Below are positions 1 to 4,801 of a stretch of DNA of 7,724 nucleotides, piece by piece (positions within the stretch are counted from its first letter, which is position 1; each line of letters starts with the position of its first letter). A program made the position numbers and the translations under genes. The DNA comes from Prado023 sp032123675 (lineage in GTDB: Bacteria > Actinomycetota > Actinomycetes > S36-B12 > CAIYMF01). The notes under the pieces were generated by a model. That model saw only the letters and a program-made list of their open reading frames with translations. It searched no databases and was not told the DNA's origin. The stretch covers positions 1 through 7,724 of the forward strand of contig JAQBEX010000118.1 of the NCBI GenBank assembly GCA_032123675.1, in the 5' to 3' direction.

Positions 1-27
1 GTGATCGAGTGGACCGGCTTCCAGTGA
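1..27 (+). CDS. possible C-terminal tail of a gene entering from the left
   Basis: The first nine codons in frame 1 read VIEWTGFQ and then TGA, so a plus-strand gene may end here, convergent with the thioesterase gene to its right. One of the other two plus frames is closed at once by TGA at 2-4. The stretch is too short to recognise a family. It could equally be chance, with the true neighbour ending before base 1. If it is real, the gap to the facing gene's stop codon is only about 40 bases. Confidence 0.3.
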   Translation: MIEWTGFQ

Positions 28-42
28 CTGGGACGGCCCTGC

Positions 43-61
43 GGGCGGCGGGCGGCGGGCG
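43..61. repeat. short GGGCGGC tandem repeat in the convergent gap
   Basis: GGGCGGC occurs at 43-49 and 50-56, followed by a partial third unit at 57-61. It lies between the possible plus-strand stop at 25-27 and the minus-strand stop at 68-70. No clear terminator stem is visible here. This is a simple GC-rich 7-base repeat with no assigned function. Confidence 0.5.
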
Positions 62-67
62 CCTTGG

Positions 68-934
68 TCAGGCTTCTAGGGCTGTTATGGCCTCGTGCAT
101 CGCCAGGATCCGCTCGGCGGACTCCACGTGCAGGTTCTCGATCATCCGGCCGTTGTAGGTCACCACGCCGGAGCCCCGACCTGCCTCCCACGCAGCGAGG
201 ATCCCCTGGGCGTCCTCGACGGCCTTCTCCGAGGGCGCGAATGCCTCGTTGGCTCCCGCGACCTGGCCGGGGTGGATCAACGTCTTGCCGTCGAAGCCCA
301 TCTCACGGCCCTGCTGGCACTCGGCGAGGAACCCGTCGACGTTCTTCACGTCGTTGTAGACGCCGTCGATGATCGCCTTGCCGGCTGCGCGCGCGGCCAG
401 CAGCGCCAGGCCGAGGCCGGTCAGCAGCGGCTGGCGGCCGGGGACGTGCTCGGCGTAGAGCTCCTTGGCCAGGTCGTTGGTGCCCATGACCAGCACTGAG
501 AGCCGATCCGAGGCGGTGGCGATCGCGTGCGCGTCGAGCATCGCGCCGGGGGTCTCGACCATCGCCCAGAGCGTCGTGCGCTCCGGGGCGCCGTGCGCCT
601 CCATCGCGGCCACCAGCGTGCGGACCTCGGCGGCCGAGTTCACCTTCGGCACGACGATCGCGTCCGGGCCGGCGGCGCAGGCGGCCTTCATGTCGGCCTC
701 GTGCCACTCGGTGTCGGCGGCGTTGATCCGGATGGTCAGCTCCCGACGTCCGTACTCGCCGGAGCGCACTGCGGCGCACGCGGCGTCGCGGGCTGCTGGC
801 TTGGCGTCCGGCGCGACGGCGTCCTCGAGGTCGAGGATGAGCCCGTCGCAGGGGATCGTCTTGGCCTTCTCCAGAGCCCGTTCGTTGGAGGAGGGCATGT
901 ACAGAACGGAGCGGCGCGGCCGGAAGTTGCTCAT
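68..934 (-). CDS. mcl2: (3S)-malyl-CoA thioesterase, HpcH/HpaI (CitE-like) family
   Basis: The protein has 288 residues. The family uses a TIM-barrel fold and a divalent metal; this branch hydrolyses (3S)-malyl-CoA to malate and free CoA in the cytoplasm, the last step of the ethylmalonyl-CoA pathway. Visible features are RSVLYMP at 8-14, LDLEDAV at 34-40, the substrate-binding arginine segment IRIN at 68-71, metal ligands Glu127 (MVETPG) and Asp154 (MGTNDLAKE), and DGKTLIHPGQ at 215-224. The pattern DTEW, MGTNDLAKEL, IDGVYN and GFDGKTLIHP matches the Rhodobacter Mcl2 type as I remember it better than true citrate lyase beta subunits. The ATG at 934 is chosen because it overlaps the upstream lyase stop as ATGA and has GAGG (942-945) seven bases upstream. 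A longer reading to 1021 would enter the lyase gene. Translation is probably coupled to mcl1. The alternative is another short CitE-like lyase, such as citramalyl-CoA lyase. The family is certain; the exact substrate is inferred. Confidence 0.85.
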   Translation of the reverse strand: MSNFRPRRSVLYMPSSNERALEKAKTIPCDGLILDLEDAVAPDAKPAARDAACAAVRSGEYGRRELTIRINAADTEWHEADMKAACAAGPDAIVVPKVNSAAEVRTLVAAMEAHGAPERTTLWAMVETPGAMLDAHAIATASDRLSVLVMGTNDLAKELYAEHVPGRQPLLTGLGLALLAARAAGKAIIDGVYNDVKNVDGFLAECQQGREMGFDGKTLIHPGQVAGANEAFAPSEKAVEDAQGILAAWEAGRGSGVVTYNGRMIENLHVESAERILAMHEAITALEA

Positions 935-2004
935 GCGTCGACCTCGATCGCGTCGTACTCCGCCTTCAGCTCGGGGTCGATCTCGGCCAGCTCCTCGGCC
1001 AGCTTCACCATCACGAGGCATTGCTTGAGTGACGCGTCGTCCTCCATCTTCCCGTTGAGCATCACCGCGCCGGTGCCGTCACCCATCGCGGCGACGACCG
1101 TGCGCGCGTGCTTGATGTCGGCGGCGCTGGGGGCGAACACGCGGTTCGCGATCGCGATCTGCTTGGGGTGCAGCGTCCACGTCCCGACGCAGCCGAGCAG
1201 GAACGCGTTGCGGAACTGGTCCTCGCAGGCCACCACGTCAGCGATGTCGCCGAACGGGCCGTAGTACGGGTAGATCCCGTGGGTCGCGCACGCGTCGACC
1301 ATCCGCGCGATCGTGTAGTGCCAGAGGTCCTGCTGGAAGATCTCGCGCGGCGCGTCGATCGCACCGTCGACGGGATCGGCCCGCACGAGGTACCCGGGGT
1401 GGCCGCCGCCGACCCGCGTGGTCTTCATCCGGCGGTCCGCGGCAAGGTCGGCCGGTCCGAGCGACAGGCCCTGCATGCGTGGCGACGCCCCGCAGATCTC
1501 CTCGACGTTGGCCACGCCGCGGGCGGTCTCGAGGATCGCGTGGATCAGGATCGGACGGGTCAGCCCGGCCTTCGCCTCGAGCTGGGCGAGCAGCCGGTCG
1601 ACGTAGTGGAGGTCCTCAGCGCCCTGCACCTTCGGGACCATGATCACGTCGAGCTTGTCGCCGATCGCCGGGACCAGCGTGGTCAGGTCGTCGAGCACCC
1701 ACGGGCTGTCCAGGGAGTTGATCCGCGTCCACAGCTGGGTCGGGCCGAAGTCGGTCTCCTGGGCGATGCGCACCAGGCCCTCGCGGGCGGCGACCTTGCG
1801 GTCGGCCTTGACGGCGTCCTCGAGGTTGCCGAGCAGCACGTCGACGGTGCCGACCATCCCGGGCACCTTCGCGGCCATCTTCTCGTTGCTCGGGTCGAAG
1901 AAGTGGATCGCCCGCGACGGGCGGGCCGGGATCTCCATGAGCGGGGCGGGCGCCCCTACGGCGAGAGGGCGGAAGAAGTCCTTGGGGCTCTTGGATGCAG
2001 GCAT
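931..2004 (-). CDS. mcl1: malyl-CoA / beta-methylmalyl-CoA lyase, HpcH/HpaI family
   Basis: The protein has 357 residues, somewhat longer than the roughly 320 I recall for Rhodobacter Mcl1. The family cleaves beta-methylmalyl-CoA to glyoxylate and propionyl-CoA, and condenses glyoxylate with acetyl-CoA to malyl-CoA, using Mg or Mn. Visible features are the arginine segment TRIN at 93-96, VPKV at 123-126, Glu159 in ILETARG and Asp186 in LGPADLAAD as likely metal ligands, the Mcl1-type block VEEICGASPR at 167-176, and HGIYPYYGPFGD with TLHPKQIAIAN at 242-287. The extra length is an N-terminal leader of about 30 residues and a charged C-terminal tail. The usual DLED motif reads NLED at 60-63, a mild oddity. 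The ATG at 2004 has no Shine-Dalgarno sequence but has a TANNNT box at leaderless distance. The gene overlaps the thioesterase by 4 bases, so the two form an operon acting on the same intermediate, malyl-CoA. A relative cleaving another 3-hydroxyacyl-CoA is possible. Confidence 0.87.
   Translation of the reverse strand: MPASKSPKDFFRPLAVGAPAPLMEIPARPSRAIHFFDPSNEKMAAKVPGMVGTVDVLLGNLEDAVKADRKVAAREGLVRIAQETDFGPTQLWTRINSLDSPWVLDDLTTLVPAIGDKLDVIMVPKVQGAEDLHYVDRLLAQLEAKAGLTRPILIHAILETARGVANVEEICGASPRMQGLSLGPADLAADRRMKTTRVGGGHPGYLVRADPVDGAIDAPREIFQQDLWHYTIARMVDACATHGIYPYYGPFGDIADVVACEDQFRNAFLLGCVGTWTLHPKQIAIANRVFAPSAADIKHARTVVAAMGDGTGAVMLNGKMEDDASLKQCLVMVKLAEELAEIDPELKAEYDAIEVDA
942..945 (-). promoter_or_regulatory. 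ribosome binding site of the thioesterase gene, inside mcl1
   Basis: On the minus strand GAGG lies seven bases before the ATG at 934, within the last codons of the lyase gene. Together with the ATGA stop/start overlap it fixes the thioesterase start and suggests that both coupled re-initiation and direct loading are possible. Confidence 0.6.
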
Positions 2005-2010
2005 GGTTCG

Positions 2011-2016
2011 ACGGTA
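2011..2016 (-). promoter_or_regulatory. candidate leaderless -10 box for mcl1-mcl2
   Basis: On the minus strand TACCGT fits the actinobacterial TANNNT -10 pattern and ends six bases before the ATG at 2004. This is the spacing expected when transcription begins at the A of the start codon. There is no Shine-Dalgarno sequence between box and start, which agrees with a leaderless message. No good -35 is visible 16-18 bases upstream. If real, the lyase operon has its own promoter and does not depend on the transporter gene upstream. Confidence 0.5.
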
Positions 2017-2042
2017 GCAAGTGCCGATCTGATGGCGGTTCT

Positions 2043-2115
2043 GGGGTGCCGGACCCAGCGGCTGCCGGGGCGGCGGGGTGCCCGGACCCGGCGGGTGCCG
2101 GGGCGGCGGGGTGCC
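2043..2115. repeat. imperfect 32-33 bp tandem repeat, two copies plus a partial third
   Basis: Units begin with GGGGTGCC at 2043, 2075 and 2108. The first two continue through a GGACCC core and CCGGGGCGGC, and differ by a few substitutions and one inserted base. The third is cut short after GGGGTGCC and flows into the terminator hairpin. The array fills most of the 136-base gap between the transporter and lyase genes and contains no open gene. Its origin could be duplication of one terminator arm, or a GC-rich protein-binding array; neither can be shown here. Confidence 0.7.
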
Positions 2116-2128
2116 GGCGTGGCACCCC
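2108..2128 (-). terminator. hairpin terminator after the cation transporter gene
   Basis: GGGGTGCC (2108-2115) and GGCACCCC (2121-2128) form a perfect 8-base-pair stem with a 5-base loop, starting about 12 bases after the transporter stop codon in the minus direction. There is no T-tract, which is common for actinobacterial terminators. It should separate the transporter transcript from mcl1-mcl2. Confidence 0.6.
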
Positions 2129-2140
2129 TCGGCCCGCGGC

Positions 2141-3091
2141 TCAGTCGTCGTTCCAGAGGTCCTCGTCGGGGATCGTCACGCCGCCGGGGGGTTGGTCGGT
2201 CCAGGCCCGGGGATCCTCGATGGGCTCGAGGTGGGTGTTGACGATCGTGTCCGGGAGCACGTGGCGGATCTCCTCCTCGACGGCCTCGAGCAGGTCGTGT
2301 CCCTGCTGGACCGTCCATGCGCCCGGCACCAGCACGTGCATCGACACGAAGCGCTGGCGTCCGGACTCGCGGGTCTGCAGCGCGTGGAACCGCACCTTCT
2401 CGCTCTGGTGACGGCGCAGGACGGCGACGATCAGCGCGTTCTCGTCCTTGGGCAGGGACGCGTCGAGCAGGCCCATCGCCGAGCTGCCGATCAGCTTGAG
2501 CCCGGCGAGCACGATGTTCAGCGCGACGGCCATCGCGATCAGGGGGTCCAGGCGCAGCCAGCCGGTCCAGCCGACCAGCAGGACGGCCACCACCACGCCG
2601 CCGGAGGTCCACACGTCGGTCATGAGGTGCTTGGAGTCCGCCTGGAGCACGATCGAGCGATGCTTCAGTCCCGCGCGCATCAGGATGGTGGCCACCGCGA
2701 AGTTCAGCACCGAGGCCACGATCGAGATCGTCAGGCCGATCCCGAGATCCTCGATGGGCTGGGGGTCCAGCAGCCGCGGGATGGCGGTGAACATGATCAA
2801 CCCGGCGGCCACCAGGATCATCAGGCCCTCGAGGAGCGCGGAGAAGTACTCGGCCTTGCTCAGCCCGAAGTGGTGGCGCTCGTCGCCGGGCTTGGCCGCT
2901 GCCTTGAGCGCGATCAGGGCCACGACGGCGGCGACGATGTTCACCGTCGACTCCAGCGCGTCGGACAGCAGGCCCACGGAGTCGGTCAGGTAGTAGGCCA
3001 ACAGCTTGAGGGAGAAGACGACGATGCCCACGCCGATGGACAGCCAGGCGTACCTGGACAGGTCCTCCTGGCCGTTGTGCACGGCGCTCAT
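2141..3091 (-). CDS. cation diffusion facilitator (CDF) family metal transporter
   Basis: The protein has 316 residues, normal for the family. CDF proteins are dimeric inner-membrane antiporters that export divalent metals such as Zn, Fe, Mn or Co in exchange for protons. About six hydrophobic segments are visible near residues 14-35, 39-63, 84-104, 116-138, 155-176 and 178-200, followed by a cytoplasmic domain of about 110 residues ending in a NTHLEP motif. Helix 5 carries the standard His155xxxAsp159 half-site (DSKHLMTD). Helix 2 has Glu47xxxAsn51 (SDALESTVN) where Zn exporters carry (H/D)xxxD, so the metal cannot be assigned. The conserved HHFGLSKAEYFS loop is at 73-84. The ATG at 3091 is preceded by GGGAG almost without spacing; GTG at 3082 (codon 4) would give that sequence normal spacing and is a real alternative start. 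It lies between EMC-pathway genes and is divergent from the dehydrogenase. Confidence 0.88.
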   Translation of the reverse strand: MSAVHNGQEDLSRYAWLSIGVGIVVFSLKLLAYYLTDSVGLLSDALESTVNIVAAVVALIALKAAAKPGDERHHFGLSKAEYFSALLEGLMILVAAGLIMFTAIPRLLDPQPIEDLGIGLTISIVASVLNFAVATILMRAGLKHRSIVLQADSKHLMTDVWTSGGVVVAVLLVGWTGWLRLDPLIAMAVALNIVLAGLKLIGSSAMGLLDASLPKDENALIVAVLRRHQSEKVRFHALQTRESGRQRFVSMHVLVPGAWTVQQGHDLLEAVEEEIRHVLPDTIVNTHLEPIEDPRAWTDQPPGGVTIPDEDLWNDD

Positions 3092-3163
3092 ACTCCCACC
3101 GCGGCGCTCCACCGGCCGCGATGACACGACCACGTCGCCGGCCGGGCCGCCCGAGAACGTGAA

Positions 3164-3202
3164 CAACCCCCAGCCGACCCCGGGCCACAACCCCAGCCGA
3201 CC
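3164..3202. repeat. short direct repeat in the transporter/dehydrogenase divergent gap
   Basis: CAACCCCCAGCCGACC (3164-3179) recurs as CAACCCCAGCCGACC (3188-3202), 24 bases apart and differing by one C. The pair sits in the middle of the 215-base divergent region 3092-3306. It could be a regulator half-site pair or simple GC-rich duplication. I see no known riboswitch fold here. Confidence 0.4.
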
Positions 3203-3266
3203 GCCGCGGCAACCAGCCCCCGCGCGCGGTTCCGGCCCCGATGTGCAGATCGCCCACGGGACGGGG

Positions 3267-3272
3267 GATACT
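3267..3272 (+). promoter_or_regulatory. candidate -10 box of the acyl-CoA dehydrogenase gene
   Basis: GATACT matches five of six positions of the TATACT-type -10 and lies about 35 bases before the ATG, leaving a 5' leader of roughly 25 bases that holds the strong ribosome site. A -35 seventeen bases upstream (3244-3249, TGCAGA) is poor, so this is only a candidate. Confidence 0.35.
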
Positions 3273-3295
3273 GGCCGGTAACAAAGCCGTCGATC

Positions 3296-3304
3296 GAGGA
3301 GGAA
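3296..3304 (+). promoter_or_regulatory. strong ribosome binding site fixing the dehydrogenase start
   Basis: GAGGAGGAA is a near-perfect Shine-Dalgarno sequence just before the ATG at 3307. It rules out a longer reading from an in-frame start at 3241. Confidence 0.85.
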
Positions 3305-3306
3305 CC

Positions 3307-4512
3307 ATGCCGCGCCTTGCACAGACTGAGGGGCTGACCGAGGTTCAGGCGGAGATCCTCTCCGCGGTCAAGGAGTTCGTCGACAACGAGATCATCCCGG
3401 TCGCCCAGGAGCTCGAGCACGCCGACGAGTACCCGACCGACATCGTCGAGGGCATGAAGGAGATGGGGATCTTCGGCCTGGTGATCCCCGAGGAGTACGG
3501 CGGCCTGGGCGAGTCGCTGCTCACCTACGCGCTGTGCGTCGAGGAGATCGCGCGCGGATGGATGAGCGTCAGCGGCATCGTGAACACCCACTTCATCGTC
3601 GCCTACATGATCATGCAGCACGGCACCGACGAACAGAAGGCCAAGTACCTGCCCCGGATGGCCACCGGCGAGATCCGCGGCGCGTTCTCGATGTCCGAGC
3701 CGCACTGCGGGTCCGACGTCGCGGCGATCACCTCCAAGGCCGTGCCGAACGCCGAGGGCGGCTACACCCTCAACGGCGCGAAGATGTGGCTGACCAACGG
3801 TGGATCGTCCACGCTGGTCGCCGTCCTGGTCCGCACCGACGACGGCGCCCCGGAGGGCTCCTCGGTCTACAAGAAGATGTCGACGTTCCTCATCGAGAAG
3901 CCGGCCGGGTTCGGCGAGGTCCTGCCCGGGCTGAGCATCCCCGGCAAGATCGACAAGATGGGCTACAAGGGCGTCGACACCACCGAGCTGATCATGGACA
4001 ACTTCCAGCTCGACGCCGACGAACTGCTCGGCGGAGCGCCCGGCAAGGGCTTCTACCAGATGATGGACGGTGTCGAGGTCGGCCGCGTGAACGTCGCCGC
4101 CCGTGCGTGCGGCGTCTCGCAGCGTGCGTTCGAGCTCGGCGTCGCGTACGCCCAGCAGCGTGAGACGTTCGGCAAGCCGATCGCCCAGCACCAGGCCGTG
4201 TCGTTCCGCCTGGCCGACATGGCGGTCAAGGTCGAGGCCGCCCACCAGATGATGGTGCGGGCGGCGCGCAAGAAGGACTCCGGCGAGCGCAACGACCTCG
4301 AGGCGGGCATGGCGAAGTTCCTCGCCAGCGAGTACTGCAAGGAGGTCGTCGAGGACTCGTTCCGGATCCACGGCGGCTACGGCTACGCCAAGGAGTACGA
4401 GATCGAGCGGCTGTACCGCGAGGCGCCGATGCTGATGATCGGCGAGGGCACCGCGGACATCCAGAAGATGATCATCGCGCGCCGCCTGCTCGAGGACTAC
4501 AAGCTGCGCTGA
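3307..4512 (+). CDS. mcd: acyl-CoA dehydrogenase, probable methylsuccinyl-CoA dehydrogenase
   Basis: This 401-residue flavoprotein is full length for the family. Acyl-CoA dehydrogenases make the alpha-beta double bond with FAD and pass electrons to ETF; here the likely reaction is (2S)-methylsuccinyl-CoA to mesaconyl-C1-CoA. The alpha-helical N-terminal domain runs to about residue 120. FSMSEPHCGSD (127-137) and WLTNGG (161-166) form the FAD and substrate pocket. QRETFGKPI (284-292) and IHGGYGY (354-360) are in the C-terminal domain. IGEGTADIQ holds the likely catalytic base Glu380 at the standard position of short/medium-chain enzymes. The segments GWMSVSGIVNTHFIVAYM and GVEVGRVNVAARACGV match, from memory, the dehydrogenase in Streptomyces ethylmalonyl-CoA clusters. 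The alphaproteobacterial Mcd is, as I recall, clearly longer, so this is the short actinobacterial form. The neighbouring mcl1 and mcl2 support the role. A plain short- or branched-chain acyl-CoA dehydrogenase remains possible. No ETF gene is in the window. Confidence 0.8.
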   Translation: MPRLAQTEGLTEVQAEILSAVKEFVDNEIIPVAQELEHADEYPTDIVEGMKEMGIFGLVIPEEYGGLGESLLTYALCVEEIARGWMSVSGIVNTHFIVAYMIMQHGTDEQKAKYLPRMATGEIRGAFSMSEPHCGSDVAAITSKAVPNAEGGYTLNGAKMWLTNGGSSTLVAVLVRTDDGAPEGSSVYKKMSTFLIEKPAGFGEVLPGLSIPGKIDKMGYKGVDTTELIMDNFQLDADELLGGAPGKGFYQMMDGVEVGRVNVAARACGVSQRAFELGVAYAQQRETFGKPIAQHQAVSFRLADMAVKVEAAHQMMVRAARKKDSGERNDLEAGMAKFLASEYCKEVVEDSFRIHGGYGYAKEYEIERLYREAPMLMIGEGTADIQKMIIARRLLEDYKLR

Positions 4513-4560
4513 GGGTTCGGGGGCGCACGCGTGTCCGCTGAGCGCGCCGGAGCGAGCCGC

Positions 4561-4697
4561 GGATCCAGCCGAAGCCCGCGCAACGCCGAAGCCCGCTGAC
4601 AGCCCTAGCGCCCCTCGGATCCAGCGCGCCGAAGCGCCGCGCAACGCCGGAGTGCACGGCGGACACCAGCGCCCGCCGAAGCCCACCGAACGCCGGG
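4561..4697. repeat. degenerate GC-rich direct repeats in a 289-base non-coding region
   Basis: The gap 4513-4801 has no convincing gene. It holds two related blocks, 4561-4591 and 4618-4652, each with GGATCCAGC, then GCCGAAGC, then GCGCAACGCCG. A shorter third block at 4675-4697 has GCCGAAGCCC and GAACGCCGGGA. Within the first block GCCGAAGCCCGC is exactly repeated at 4568-4579 and 4585-4596. An 8-base palindrome, CACGCGTG, lies at 4526-4533. The pattern resembles decayed duplications more than a CRISPR: units are irregular and there are no unique spacers of constant length. Confidence 0.6.
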
Positions 4698-4709
4698 ATT
4701 GCACCATCT

Positions 4710-4758
4710 GGGGGCAATGTCGGTAGCAACGATGCCAGTTGTGGGGCATCATTCCCCC
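4710..4758 (+). promoter_or_regulatory. possible two-stem structured leader or operator before the DUF2332 gene
   Basis: GATGCC (4731-4736) and GGCATC (4745-4750) form a perfect 6-base stem with an 8-base loop. GGGGG-c-AATG (4710-4719) can pair around it with CATTCCCCC (4750-4758), with one bulged C. The element ends about 43 bases before the ATG at 4802. It could fold in the 5' leader, act as an operator, or end the dehydrogenase transcript. It does not match a riboswitch class I know. Confidence 0.35.
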
Positions 4759-4783
4759 GGATGCGCAGATCGCGCGGACGCGC

Positions 4784-4792
4784 GGGGAGGGG
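4784..4792 (+). promoter_or_regulatory. ribosome binding site of the DUF2332 gene
   Basis: GGGGAGGGG lies nine bases before the ATG at 4802 and favours this start over an in-frame TTG at 4739, which has no such sequence and sits inside the inverted repeat. Confidence 0.65.
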
Positions 4793-4801
4793 ACTCAGCC
4801 G

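Noticed and set aside
931..1021. 29-residue N-terminal extension of the Mcl2-like protein
   Set aside because: It would overlap the end of mcl1 by 90 bases. The ATGA overlap, the ribosome site and the start of family similarity all support the ATG at 934.
1108..2241. Plus-strand frame of 377 codons opposite mcl1
   Set aside because: It lies opposite the conserved lyase, crosses the repeat and terminator, and its product is Arg/Gly/Val-rich with no recognisable domain.
3092..3306. Metal-sensing riboswitch (for example yybP-ykoY) upstream of the CDF gene
   Set aside because: I could not find the conserved loops of such a riboswitch. The region shows only GC-rich short direct repeats.
1956..3308. 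Minus-strand frame of 450 codons in a second frame over the CDF gene
   Set aside because: It overlaps the transporter, whose frame has membrane helices and family motifs, and is dominated by Arg, Pro and Gly as expected for a shifted GC-rich frame.
4561..4697. CRISPR-like array
   Set aside because: The units are degenerate and unequally spaced, there are no constant-length unique spacers, and no cas gene is present.
3088..4752. Open frame of 554 codons on the minus strand opposite the acyl-CoA dehydrogenase
   Set aside because: It mirrors a clearly recognised, full-length enzyme on the plus strand. Long antisense frames are expected in such high-GC DNA, and its translation is rich in low-complexity Arg/Asp/Leu/Val with no family motif.
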